This document shows positions 10,021-20,141 of a stretch of 64,000 nt of DNA, one piece after another; the first letter of the stretch is position 1; the number at the start of each line of letters is the position of its first letter. The notes under the pieces were generated by a model. The model saw nothing but the letters and a program-made list of their open reading frames with translations. It had not been told where the DNA came from and did not search any database. Source of the stretch: Thelephora terrestris (lineage: Eukaryota > Basidiomycota > Agaricomycetes > Thelephorales > Thelephoraceae); the NCBI GenBank assembly GCA_015956445.1, contig WIUZ02000010.1, positions 868,001-932,000 on the forward strand. Reading direction: 5' to 3'. The translations under genes and the position numbers were made by a program.

Positions 10021-10370
10021 GCATCGATCGCCTGGTATAAGGCCCAAGCGTCCTCTTCGGACTTGTGTTTTGCCTGGATGTCAGGGCTTAGCCTTAGGAA
10101 TATATTTCCAAGGGCTTTGGAGTTGTTTTCCTCCCACGCTTCAAGGGCGTCTTCATCAATGTCTTCGCCGCCCTCCTGCGCCGGAATTTCTTCAGCATCA
10201 TCGGTGGCAGGGACAGCTGCTATATATGGTCGTACCGTTTTGGTGGGCTTTCCCTTCTTCATCAGTCTCCACTGTCCTTGTGCCATTAAGAAACTTCTGA
10301 CGGCAGGGGCCCATCGCTGATAGTTGGGGCCTTCGAGGACGGGGACAAGAGAGGTAAGCTGAGACGACAT
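10021..10370 (-). CDS. copia gag, N-terminal part
   Basis: The reading frame starts with ATG at 10370 (MSSQLTSLVPVLEGPNYQRW) and has the typical copia gag opening: a short leader, a GxNYxxW motif, and then a helical UBN2-type segment with SEEDAWALYQAIDA. The frame is cut after AIDA by the end of element B at 10020 and resumes at 4467 with EYGKPGV. With B and one target duplication removed the two parts join in phase. Gag forms the cytoplasmic particle that packages element RNA. The few residues beyond the junction are element B sequence read by chance. Confidence 0.85.
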
Positions 10371-10760
10371 TTTCTTTGTTTTTTGGGGGGTGGAAGTGCC
10401 TACGCCCAAAATAAGAGTCATCAGTTTAATGAACGCTTCTATGCCAAATGCAATGAAAGAGGGAAGAATTAGCCTTTCCCTTTTAAGGATTACTTTAGTG
10501 AGAGGTTTATTGCATGTTGCCTCAGTCCACACCGTCGGCAGATGTTAATCGACTACCCTCCCCTTATGGGGTCTACGAATGTGTGTTGTGCTCAGCTTAG
10601 CCAATCACTGTTTCATCCCCTTTTGGGGTTTTGACTTTTTGTTCTAAGTCCCCTTCCTGCGCAGTGGATAGCGCAGTGGCAGCCATAGAGGGCGCACTAA
10701 GGTAAGATTAGAGCCTGTTCACAGCGCAGCCACAGAGGCGCAGCTTGGAACACAGGGCGT

Positions 10761-10777
10761 AGCCCAGGCTCATAACC
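10761..10777 (-). other. primer binding site of the copia element, half-tRNA type
   Basis: The sequence directly after the 5' LTR reads GGTTATGAGCCTGGGCT on the minus strand. It is complementary to the anticodon arm of initiator methionine tRNA (GGGCTCATAACC), not to a tRNA 3' end. Drosophila copia and related elements prime from such an internally cut initiator tRNA. The match is seen; the priming mechanism is inferred from the family. Confidence 0.65.
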
Positions 10778-11029
10778 TGTTGAGCAGGTAGAGTATATTC
10801 TATACTACTACATGGCGTACTCTAGTTCTTACCTGAGAGGGGAAGATATAGTAGTGCAAGTGGGAGAGAGAGAGAGAGAAGCGATTGATTGATCTATGGA
10901 CACATGAGGGGTATATATACTATCTACTCTTATTAACGTCACACCTATACAGTGTGACTGATGCATGGTCCGTGCGGCGGCTTAAGGCACGCGCGCGTTA
11001 TACCGATTGATCGGATCACTGATGTGACA
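10778..11029 (-). repeat. 5' LTR of the copia element
   Basis: On the minus strand this 252-bp block starts TGTCACATCAG and ends CTGCTCAACA, the TG...CA form of retroviral-type LTRs. It has a TATA-like stretch (GTATATATAC, plus-strand 10909-10925) and is followed at once by the primer binding site. The partner LTR is off the window, so the ends rest on the TG/CA form, the adjacent primer site and the point where Plavaka coding sequence breaks off at 11030. Confidence 0.8.
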
Positions 11030-11796
11030 CCGTCCCTTCAGGTCGCTTATTCAGCGCTCTCCGGCATCGGCTCTCGCATGAAGCGGTGGAGCCGGTTGAC
11101 CCATTGCCAGGCACAGACCTTCGGTTCAACACTTTGAAGTCACGGTGAGGGGCGTAGTCGATACCCGAGGCAAACTCAGGGTTCGCGAGGAGGTGGTGGA
11201 TGATCTTCCTAGGGTCACGGTACCAGAAGTGGTATTCGGTCTTCATCCACTCCGGTACCGGACCAGCATCAGGGCGGAGCCATTGGTACTGGGTGGTGTA
11301 AGACTTCCATGGGACGGATCCTAATTTGATTGCATTGATCCGCGTGAGGAGGTCCTGATGATTGATGAGAGGGGGGAGGTCGCCATGTGGGATGAGCGTG
11401 GCGGTCCAAAGGTCGAGGATATGGTTGATGAGGCTTTGAGAGAGGTTGGCTTTGAGGTACAGAACTTCAGCAAGCTCGAATCCAGCCCGCGATTTGAACG
11501 GGGTCCAGTCATCGTCGGCCTTTTGGGGTGGTGGTGCTGGCGGCGAGTTGGGTGGGAGAAAATTTCCGAGGTGATCGCAAGGCGTTCCTGTAAAGTCTCA
11601 TCAAATTAATATTCAATGATGAAGGAATGAGGAGGAAGGGATTACCACTGAGTAGCGGGTGGTACTCGCGACGTAAATTTTGGATGGGATGGGCGGGCTG
11701 GGCGGGTTGGTGGTGGACCGAGGAATGTTGGGTAAGTCCGCCAACGGACTTGCAAATCTTCCCACATCTGCTGCAGGCGAAGAACAGCGGACCCAT
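11030..11796 (-). pseudogene. Plavaka-type DNA transposon transposase, N-terminal fragment
   Basis: Starting at ATG 11796, the first exon encodes a C2H2-like finger (CSRCGKICKSVGGLTQH...H) and ends REYHPLLSG. A 58-bp GT-AG intron (11588-11645) joins it to GTPCDHLGNFLPPNSP, then DDDWTPFKSRAGFELAEVLY, LIPHGDLPPLINHQDLL and EYHFWYRDPRKIIHHLLANP. This order matches the N-terminal half of Plavaka (CACTA-like) transposases in agaricomycetes. The frame then breaks (a shift near the DFKVLN segment and a stop before 11035) and ends where the copia LTR begins. The catalytic domain is missing from this window. Confidence 0.82.
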
Positions 11797-12085
11797 GGAG
11801 GGCGAATTGCTGGGTGGCTTGCAATAACGAAGGGGAGTTGATGGAAGAAAGAGACAAGAGTGTTGAAGCAGCAGAGTGTTGCTGGTGAGGGGAACCGACG
11901 GCACGAGGGACAGGAACTTGTGACAAACACTGAGACAGTGGTCACAAGCCTGCTTCCCAACACATGGTGATGTGATGGGCATGGCGATTCTTTCGTACGA
12001 AGTCAACGTTTCAACTCCCACCCACTCTTCTCGCCATGCCTTCTCACTCCTCACCTCCCACCGCTGATATCTTCCACTTCCCTCG
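11797..12085. other. upstream region of the Plavaka fragment
   Basis: This is the sequence 5' of the Plavaka start codon up to the C2 insertion site. A minus-strand frame passes through it but shows nothing recognisable. The last five bases, CCTCG (12081-12085), are the C2 target duplication; the other copy is 15418-15422. Confidence 0.4.
12081..12085. repeat. target site duplication of element C2 (partner 15418-15422)
   Basis: CCTCG lies directly outside both ends of C2. Confidence 0.9.
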
Positions 12086-12249
12086 TGTCAGGGCCACTCT
12101 ACCCCAACAACTACCAGTGCACTGAGCCGACTCCGCGGAGTACTCACTAGTCCAACTAGCTTGTGAGAGAACGATCACGTCTCTATTCTTCCGGTAGGTT
12201 GTCCGAGGTCACTACAAGTCAGGTCGAAATCCTAAAGAGAAACCCAACC

Positions 12250-12272
12250 TAAACCGCACTTCGTTCGGTTTA
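12250..12272. other. AAACCG hairpin in element C2
   Basis: TAAACCG and CGGTTTA (read on the plus strand) pair around a 9-nt loop. It is the counterpart of 9761-9783 in C1. Confidence 0.5.
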
Positions 12273-12538
12273 ACTAACAAGGGTTGATCCCTACAACAGG
12301 ATTTGATAACTCCACCAGTTGATCGACTGGACGCTCGAGGTGTTCTAATATGACTGCTGGGAGTCTATAGTTACGAGGCGCAGTTGACGCGCAGAGCGGG
12401 AGGGAGAGCAGATGGGGGGGGGGTGTCTTGGATCAAACAAGAAACTCTGACTTGGCCTTAACTGCAACTGGGCTGAGAAGGGCAGAGGATTTCCTGAGGT
12501 AACAAAACTAAGGTACTACGATACAGCCACAGTTGCTA

Positions 12539-12544
12539 CTTATA
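12539..12544 (-). promoter_or_regulatory. TATA box of the leftward unit of C2
   Basis: TATAAG on the minus strand, counterpart of 9494-9499 in C1, directed towards the TGTCAGGG end of the element. Confidence 0.45.
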
Positions 12545-13417
12545 CTAAAGGAGTGGCCATGACGTCAATACCCTAATATACCCTTATCAAGTCCGGACAA
12601 AGGGAGATAAGGAGTGTGCGAACGCTAAGTAAGGGAAGCGAACAAATATGACGCGTGGGAGAATAAAGGACAAAGGGCCTTACTAGCGTGTGAAGGATTG
12701 CATAAAAGATAACAATAGTCCGCATGAAACATAGGGGAAAAGATAACACTAGTCCTAAAAGAAAAAGGGGCATGGGTCATGAAAGTTCGTTCCTGAATCT
12801 AGACCACACCCAAGGGTCAGGTGAGCACCGTCTCTGAGCTTCTGTGATTGGCTAGAGATCGAAGGAACTCTACACATCCCTTGTTGTCGGTAGGTGGTAT
12901 GATACCAACGGACAGGCAGTAACCTGGGAGTTGCAGCCGTAATTGCTTGATCAGACCCAGTCTTGATTAGGCATAGCACCTGGGAATATTGTTCTTCCTA
13001 AGTGGCACCAGGGATTATATTCTTCGGCCGCCGTTCTCGGCTCGGGCCTACTCTGCTTCCAAAGCACAACTAGATCAGATAGGGTTACTATCCGATTAGA
13101 AGCACAGTGTCCAAATGTTGATACCCCGTGCCCACGTGTGTGTTCCAGGGTCCAGGGTTGGTCGTTATCATGATGTCATAAATGAGTCATCAGGGTCATA
13201 AAGGGGGTTCGTAAAGGGGTCGTCAAGGTCATGAGACCTATTTTTAGTGCGCGCGCGTTCTAGGCGTTCCGGAACGAAGTTCTTCCAAGGCCGTCCCGCG
13301 GGCCGAGGTGTCAGCTTGATGCAGTAAGCCGACGATGATGGTACAGGGGCGGAAGTTGATGTGACCCGGACCAATGAGGTTCGTCGAGGTAGGTCACGTG
13401 AAGGATCACCGATCTAG

Positions 13418-13425
13418 GCTATAAG
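13418..13425 (+). promoter_or_regulatory. TATA box of the C2 gene
   Basis: GCTATAAG about 70 nt upstream of ATG 13493; conserved in C1. It supports the chosen start codon. Confidence 0.5.
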
Positions 13426-13492
13426 AAGGACGTCTTCTTGGAGCCATCCTTGATCAGCAACACCAGCAACTTCCCCATCATCTTACCAAAAC

Positions 13493-15095
13493 ATGTCCTT
13501 CCCCAACAACCATACCTACAAAGTCGCCAATGGTATCTCCACCATCTCTCGCATCGACCGTCGTGCCGCCGCTCGCAAGACCTATGCCTGTGCAGCTGGG
13601 ACTCCCTATACCACGGATGACCAGGTATGGGGGAGACCTAGAGCTTTGTGTGTTTGCACTAACGCCTTCCTCTAGGTAGAGGAACGTTCTTTCGGCGTTG
13701 ATGTCAAACTAACGGCTTCTAGATCTTGGAGGTCGTCACGGAGGTGGACGCCGAACGTCTCAGGGAGACGATGCCTCATTTGATGGGGTTGACCTGGGAC
13801 GATGAGCTCTGGGTCCGTACGATCATTGCAGAGAAGGTCGCCTTCCGGATGAGGGGTAGGTTCGGGGAGTTGGAGCATCCGATTAAGAAGGAGCTCTGGT
13901 ACACCCTTCAGAGGGGGATCTACGATCAGGACCTGTTGGAGCACGGAGCGACCGTTCCTCGGGCTGTCCGCCATGCTACTGCTTCCACTTCGTTGTTGTG
14001 GTCGCTCGTTCGGGAGGGGGAGAGCAAGGTAGGTTCTCCGTTTGAATATTCGAGTATGACTCTCGACTAATCAAACTGCCTAGGTTGAACGTTTGGAGCG
14101 TGAGGTGAAGGAGGCGAAAGCAGACGTCCTTCGTATGTCTGCGGAGGGTCTTCAGATGAAGGAGACCTTGGCTGCCTTCCAGCAGGGAACGAACGAGGCG
14201 TTGGAGGCAATGGTCGCCAACCATCAAGAGTTGATTGCCGGGTTGAAGGTTAGGGATAACAACATTAAGGGAGCGTTGGCCAGGAGGGATGAAAAGGTAA
14301 TGCCGCTTTCATCATTTGTTTAGAATGATGGAAGCTGACATTTCCTAGACCGAAGAACTCGAGAACGTGGTGGCCGTGTTGACAGCGCAGGTCGAGTCCT
14401 TGCAGGACAAGACCTGTAACTGTAAAGAGGGTCCCAAATTGGTTGGTCAGGGGACAGCAGACGTTCCGTTCGAGTTGGAGTACGCCGACGAGGTGGTACT
14501 CCCATCTCCTAATCCGTCGTCCTATGCGACGCCTCCGATCGAGAACGCGGTTCCCGTTCTGACACCAGGTCCGGCTTCCACCTTGGCTGCTTCCGACAAG
14601 GAGAACTGTGGGTGCTGTGTCTTGCAGCCGATCCATCAGTTGGTGAAGATCGAGGATGAGGTCATGGAGGTTGACCGAGCTGAAGATGCTCCGAGGGTCG
14701 CCGAGGTACGTCCGGTGACTAAGGGGCAACGTTGCAAACGCTCTCGACGCCGTCCTGCTCATTGCATGGCTCCATCGGCTTACCCATACCCGCGTCCAGT
14801 TGAGTCAGATGGTGACCAGTCTGGTCAAGATAGGGGACGAGAGTTCCGCTATCGGATCAACCGTCCCTACCGACAGGTTGAGTCGGAGATCCAGCTTCGC
14901 CACCAGCGTCGACTCGCAATCCAGGATTCCGCCCAGGGGTCCGACGAGGGAGACGGAGGGTCACTTGCCGACTACGTCGACAGTACTGTCGAGCAGTCAC
15001 CCGGTGATGGAGATGTGGGACCAGGTGTTCAGCAGTTCGGTGACATCTGGGAGGCTGATCGGTCCGCTCGAAGGCATCTCTTCCTATCGGCTTGA
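13493..15095 (+). CDS. element C gene, copy 2: unknown 465-residue coiled-coil protein
   Basis: Four exons: 13493-13624, 13723-14028, 14084-14296 and 14349-15095. The first intron is 98 bp with a CTAAC branch-like motif before CTTCTAG; an earlier CTCTAG at 13675 would lead out of frame. The protein matches copy 1 almost throughout: N-terminal MSFPNN region, WDDELWVRTI middle block, long coiled coil, CNCKEG, then a Pro-rich and acidic tail ending RRHLFLSA. Frame, length and intron phases are all kept although the two copies differ at many scattered sites. This argues that the protein has been under selection or that the copies are very young. Function unknown. Confidence 0.78.
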
Positions 15096-15231
15096 ACTGG
15101 TCGTTCAGCTGAGTGCCAAAGATGGTGACGCCATGTTTGGGGAGGTCCTTGCAAGGAGGGGCCAGCACTTCGATCTCCGGGATGGAAGGGTGATGACCAT
15201 GAGGCCTGCCGTAGATAGAGTCGACTTTTGA
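14800..15231 (+). other. overlapping +1 frame at the 3' end of the C2 gene
   Basis: A 143-codon frame, +1 to the main frame, continues 45 codons past the UGA at 15093-15095 and ends VDRVDF. The main stop sits in GCT TGA A, a context resembling known +1 slip sites at UGA codons. This is inference only. Confidence 0.35.
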
Positions 15232-15422
15232 GGACGTTGTAGAAGCATTTGTATAGCCAGGTTGTTTCGTATTGCCGTGAATGTATGCGCGTTTGTGTGT
15301 TTTGAATGATTGGTGTGAAGGATAAGGAGTGTGAAGCATTCAAAACATAAGAAGTGATAAGAAGAGTTCGAAGAAAGAGCGTGTTATAAAAAGTTTAAAA
15401 ATACCATGTTCCTGACACCTCG

Positions 15423-16126
15423 TCTCTCTTCTTCCCACGTCCTGGCCAACAACACGGCTGCCGCTCTACACACAAGACATTTCAGCAGTGAATAGGTCCC
15501 AGCAACCCGGCGTACCAGCCCGCCTCATCAATGTTGCTGGCGTCGACAATGCTGATTTTTTCAGCATCAAGGCCACCAACCTTCCCTATGTTCACTCCCC
15601 CAGCGTCGATGGCGTCAGTTTCTTCAACACCAGCCATATTGATTCTCGTTATGCCCGCTCCTTCACTTCTCAAGATGTTCGCTGGATCAAGTTCTGCAAT
15701 GCCCGCGGGTCCAATCTTCGCAGCGCTAGCCGCTTCAATCTTGGAGGAGCCGATGCCAACCAGGTGGTCGATTGGAACGGGAAATGTCACCCTCGCCTCT
15801 CAGTAAGTCCTCGTTACCATCACCGAGACTGCCCACAACGATTCTGACCACTCGGATTCCAGGAGAAGCAACAAGACCCTTCCGAAACTGCCATTCTGTG
15901 CACTCGTTCTTATCACACTCCCCTTCTCCGAAGAACGGACGGAGTTGCCTCAAGAGCCCCAACTGTCCTGCACCCGTACATCTCCCTTTGAACTCGGATT
16001 CCTCTCGTGCTATAAAAGAGAACCTGTACGTTCTGTCGTCTCTCCCATCCTCACCTTCTCCCCCTTCCGTTCGTTCATTTCTCTCACCACCTCATCACTC
16101 TTTTACTCTAGTCTCTCTCACTCAGT
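15423..16126 (+). other. region between element C2 and the 16127 gene
   Basis: Frames are open on both strands over 15482-15800 and show a loose repetitive pattern of about 12 residues. A good GT-AG intron (15803-15862, donor GTAAGT) follows on the plus strand, so an expressed exon is possible, but no protein could be assembled. A TATA box lies at 16011-16018. Confidence 0.3.
16011..16018 (+). promoter_or_regulatory. TATA box of the 16127 gene
   Basis: TATAAAAG sits 109 nt upstream of ATG 16127 and is followed by a pyrimidine-rich leader, a common arrangement for basidiomycete genes. Confidence 0.55.
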
Positions 16127-17895
16127 ATGGTGTCGACTCGTGCAAGGAACAAGGACGCTCGCCCAGCAGCGCCTGTCATGACCGAGGCCGCAAAAATCAA
16201 GGCCGGTATCCCAACCAAGAAGCGGACCAAAGCACCCACCAAGAACGATCAGATCCGAGAACTTCAAGCACGTCTGGCCGCCTTCGAACATCCAGACGAG
16301 ACTGCCGCCCTTTCGAAGGAACCTCTCGTACGTCCGCTTCGCCTTTCAAATGAGTCTGCCATCTGATCACGCCTCAAGTTCATGAGGGACAGTAGCCCTC
16401 CCGTCGATGACGTTGATATGCTCATCACAGCTGAGCCTGAGGCCCCGACTGACACAGAATCTGATGACTACATAGTCTTGGGTGGGAAACGAATCCCCTC
16501 GAGCAGCCTCAACCCACGGTGTGTCACGCCCAACAACCACAACTGTGGTTGGTTTTATTTATTTTTCGTTATACAGGGCCTTGAAGCGCAATAAGGAATA
16601 TCACTCATTCAGTGAGGTCCGCCCAACGATCCGCAACAAACCATCCGGCCTCATCACCAACTGGCCTCAGGTTTTACGGAAGACGATTCCGGCTGCTCGT
16701 CAACAGGCTTCCCCTTTGTCACCGATGATGTCTCCCACACCATCCTCAATGACCCAGATGCTCTATACCCCATCATCGTTGGCGTCCTCTTCCTCTCAAC
16801 AGCTTTGCCCGTCTCCGATCACGCCAGACGTTGATGATCTTGATCTTTTCAGTCCTGCCGCATCCATCCAAAACACTGTCGCTCCTTCACCATTTCATCT
16901 TGGTGATCAACATCAGGTCCACTCATTCAAAGGGAAGTATAAGGATAAGAACGAAAAAATCCGCAGCCCGGGAGTAAAGCACTTGCCCTTTGGCATGCAG
17001 ACAAACTTTTGCGACGTCTTCATCCGTCACATGATCAAGATGGTCTGCTCTGATGTATCACCATGGTCGAACCCTAGTCTCCCGATCTACCAGCACGAAT
17101 TCAATCAAGCCTACCCACAACTCCAGTGTCACCTATCCCCGGGTGACGCGGTTGTCGCACCAACCAGCCGTGACATTGGTAAATTTTGTAACCAAATCGG
17201 TGTTGAAGGGCTCACGGCAGTCATCGAGTTCCTCCCCACTCAATACTCCAAACGTTTGCTAGACTCCAAGGCACAAAGGGCAGCTTACATCAACACTCTT
17301 CTCGAATCAGAGCAACATCCTATCGTCTGGGAGTATTTCCGCCCTGGAACCATCAAGGTTCCCTCCCCCAGTGGAGAAAAGTATTATGATGAGGTATGAC
17401 TTACCCTCGTCGTTCCTCGTGTTCCCTGCTTAAATTCTGTGTCCTAGAAACGCCGAGGCCTGTTTCAAGCAATTCCTGTCATCCGCGCTTTCTCAGCATA
17501 CTACAAGTCGTATGGTATCCGCCAGCCACCCGATGACACTGATCGCCCGATTGGTGCGCTTGCACTCACTGCGGCAGCAGTAAGTTAAACGTGCTTCTTA
17601 TTATGTTTTTTACTGATTTTTGTTTCAGGTTGAGCGCGGGTATAGGGCGCACAAAAGTGGCGATTACGTATCAACCTTGAAAGATTTCTCCACCACGAAC
17701 TGCCTGAAATCAACAACCACGTACGCCAACAAGATCAAGAAGCATTTCACTGATGACGACTGGAAGGGAGTATTCAACGCGCTCCGCCGGTATGAAAGGA
17801 CCCGCGCACACGAAGCCCAAGTCGACACCGGGATTTCAGTTGACGAATCTGCGCCGTTTCTGCCCGCTGATCCCCCATCCTCACCCTCCAACTAG
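16127..17895 (+). CDS. spliced gene of unknown function, agaricomycete-type
   Basis: Five exons: 16127-16327, 16379-16518, 16577-17393, 17448-17579 and 17629-17895; all introns are GT-AG and keep the frame. The N-terminus is basic (MVSTRARNKDARP... KKRTKAP) and leads into a short helix (IRELQARLAAFE). Then come an acidic stretch, a Ser/Pro-rich linker and a folded-looking C-terminal half. That half contains FCNQIGVEGLTAVIEFLPTQ, YFRPGTIKVP, RPIGALALTAAAVERGY and TDDDWKGVFNAL. I recall families of lineage-specific basidiomycete proteins with a similar RP.GALALA..AVER block (DUF6698-like), but I am not certain of the assignment. The gene lies next to the element pile and may itself belong to a mobile element; no flanking duplication was found. 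Confidence 0.7.
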
Positions 17896-20141
17896 CTGCC
17901 GACACTCGTGTTGAATTAGACACCCTCATCACTAGTTCATGTATTTACAAACCAGTTTTCCGACTGTTGCCTCTTGACCGCTCAGAACACAATCACAATG
18001 CCCCGGTTTCTTGGACTAGTTATTTTTTGGATTATTTCCGTCTTATTTTGGACTTTAATCAAACTTATTTTTGGCCTGTAAATTGCGTGACGAAATGGTG
18101 AGTGAAATTTATATAAAATCGTGACCTGGTTTATATAACCAGGTTATTTGTGCTTATATGCCATATAAGTGCGGAATAACGTGAAAATGGTCTCCATGTC
18201 ACGTTTACTGATGCATCTCGTGGGATGAGTACTCGTGAGACAAACTCCAACCCAAATGCTTCCCGTCGTCCAGAAATGGGTCGGCCTGCCTAATAAGGGA
18301 ATAGACCCTATATGGTAGGCAAGGGTCCTCGTGTGATGGTTCCTTGGTTTTTCAGGCTCCGCTCGGCCAGTCGGCCAGCACGCCGCACGGGATCTTGCTG
18401 TGCGATGATGAAGTCGGGCACCAGGCAACGATTCGGGTGCACACAGTGAGACGTGCACGATCTTAACAAGAGCTAGGTGCCGCCCAGGCGAATGGTGGTC
18501 TATGGAGGAAGAGGTTGGGGATTTGAGGGATGTATTGTACAGAGCGCAATATAAGAACAAAGAGGGGGATGGTACGAAGCAGGGCGAATTCATGATCACT
18601 GCCCAAGCTAAATATGCAAAGTGACAGCCGCGAATGCGGCGGAGATGAGACAGATGGACGTGATCTGTTGTTCCACTAATGCCTACGTTCAGGAGTCCTA
18701 TTCTAGTCATCTTTCGAGTCCAATGAGCGGGCGGCCCTTTTATCACCAACACTCACGGCGGCGCCTGTCGTTGATTCCTGTGGCATCGCGGGTAAGGCTC
18801 TCTGCTAGTCTCATGAGGACGTCATCATCACCCGTGTATCCTAAAGGACGTAACGGGACTCTCGATCCTGGAGATCTACCAGTTCTTGAAGAGCGTAAAA
18901 AAGTATTCGGGGAACGCGATCGGCTGGAGGGAACGGAGGGAAGCTAAAGATGAGTCGTAGCTTGGGGCATAGGAGGTCCAACGGCATTGCGCACACAGGG
19001 TAGGTGACCAAAACCATGTCATTCACTGTGGCATGCTTCCCATGACCAGGTATTGAAATTCCGTCCAATAAGAGGAAGATTATAAATGTGACGGCGCCCC
19101 GGAATAGCGAGAGTTCAACGTCGTTCACGGTCAGGTTTTTTCCCGAAGCGGTACACAAGTGATAGGGCACGCATTATAGATCCAGTATCGGAATAAAAGG
19201 CCGACTTCGTTCGTGCCGATTCCAATGATTGAAGACATGTAGCTCCATCTGGCAGTCTATGCCTGAACATCCCTCCACCGCGCGGCTAACATCACACAAG
19301 GTAAGCCACAATGACTCTTTACAACCATCGGGGCTCACCGATTCCGCTGCCGTAAGATATCACGCACTCTATAATACACCATCCGCACAGCGAAAGAACG
19401 TCGTCTCGAAGAGTGGAGACCCCAATAGTCTCAGGGTCATCTAACATTGGTTGGTAAGTTGCGAGGCTGGATGAGTAGACACCCGCAACTAATTCCCGTG
19501 TATAGCCATACTGAGCTCTATATGACCTGTGAAACAGTAAACCCCGTGAGCACTGACTGATAGGGACCCAAGGGAGCGTGGACCACTCACGAGCGAGGGG
19601 TGAAGATAGAAAAAAGCGAGGTTTTTAGATCCGTGAGAGCATCGATGATCCTAACCCCCATGCAACTCGAGTGAGACCATTGAATAAGCGTACCAATGAG
19701 TGCCTCACCCCCCAATCCCGGATGTCTTAATTTCTACAGCGGCTTGGGTATGTTGAACGTGAAAGGTCACCTCAACCAGGATAAAGAACATGATATTTGT
19801 CGCAAAGTCGGGGAGGAAGAACAGCGACGTGAAGGTCATGGCGCCCGTGATGGTGACAGGTCATTGCCAGGGTTCGAAGCCTGAGGTTTGGATGCGAGTG
19901 CAGCAGAAGGCGAGTCGACCCAAAATGATGCGGAGGTCCAAGAGCGATCGTAAAGACACCCTCGTTCGTGGATGGCAGGAGGGGGCGGAAGGACACACAC
20001 ATTTCCAAGACATTTCGATCACCAGGGAACTCAGGCCTCAGGACTCAAACCCGCACGCCACGTCCTCTCCACAATCGGTTCCACCCTCGGTACTCGTACC
20101 ATAACCGCAAAGCTCGGAAAAGCTGCACTTCGTCATATTTG
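17896..20141. other. gene-poor interval with decayed membrane-protein-like coding on the minus strand
   Basis: No intact gene is supported. On the minus strand, hydrophobic segments appear in shifting frames at about 19740-19870 (MTFTSLFFLPDFATNIMFF) and 18880-19160 (GAVTFIIFLLLDGIS; MVLVTYPVCAMPLDLLC), separated by stops. They may be remains of a multi-pass membrane protein gene, but I cannot name it. A palindrome is at 18124-18144. Confidence 0.25.
18124..18144. repeat. 8-bp-arm palindrome, ACCTGGTT...AACCAGGT
   Basis: ACCTGGTT (18124-18131) and AACCAGGT (18137-18144) flank TATAT. It lies just 3' of the 16127 gene in an AT-rich stretch and could be a hairpin terminator-like or element-end sequence. 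Confidence 0.35.

Larger units (their letters stand above)
1..11029 (-). mobile_element. Ty1/copia LTR retrotransposon, 3' end outside window, split by a nested element
   Basis: Read on the minus strand, this is a copia-type retrotransposon: 5' LTR (10778-11029), primer binding site, gag, aspartic protease, GAG-pre-integrase, integrase core, reverse transcriptase and RNase H in the Ty1/copia order. The 3' LTR would lie left of position 1. The gag gene is interrupted by element B (4468-10020); removing B and one GCATC duplication leaves about 5.5 kb, a normal copia size. The only coding defect seen outside the insertion is one in-frame UGA at 2089-2091. The element is inserted in a Plavaka transposon fragment that resumes at 11030. 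Its own target duplication cannot be checked because the other end is missing. Confidence 0.93.
12086..15417 (+). mobile_element. element C, copy 2 (3332 bp)
   Basis: Starts TGTCAGGGCCACTC at 12086 and ends ATGTTCCTGACA at 15417, with CCTCG on both sides. It is an inverted copy of C1. The gene at 13493-15095 is intact. The left 450 bp form a leftward unit with a TATA box at 12539-12544 and a hairpin at 12250-12272. The two copies share termini but have different target duplications, so each is an independent insertion. Confidence 0.92.

Noticed and set aside
15482-15806. Three overlapping open frames with a loose 12-residue pattern
   Set aside because: Open frames on both strands come from base composition; no start, splice structure or family could be supported, although a good donor site lies at 15803.
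18144-18752. A 202-codon frame on the minus strand
   Set aside because: No motif, low-complexity start, and its surroundings are decayed; no believable exons join it.
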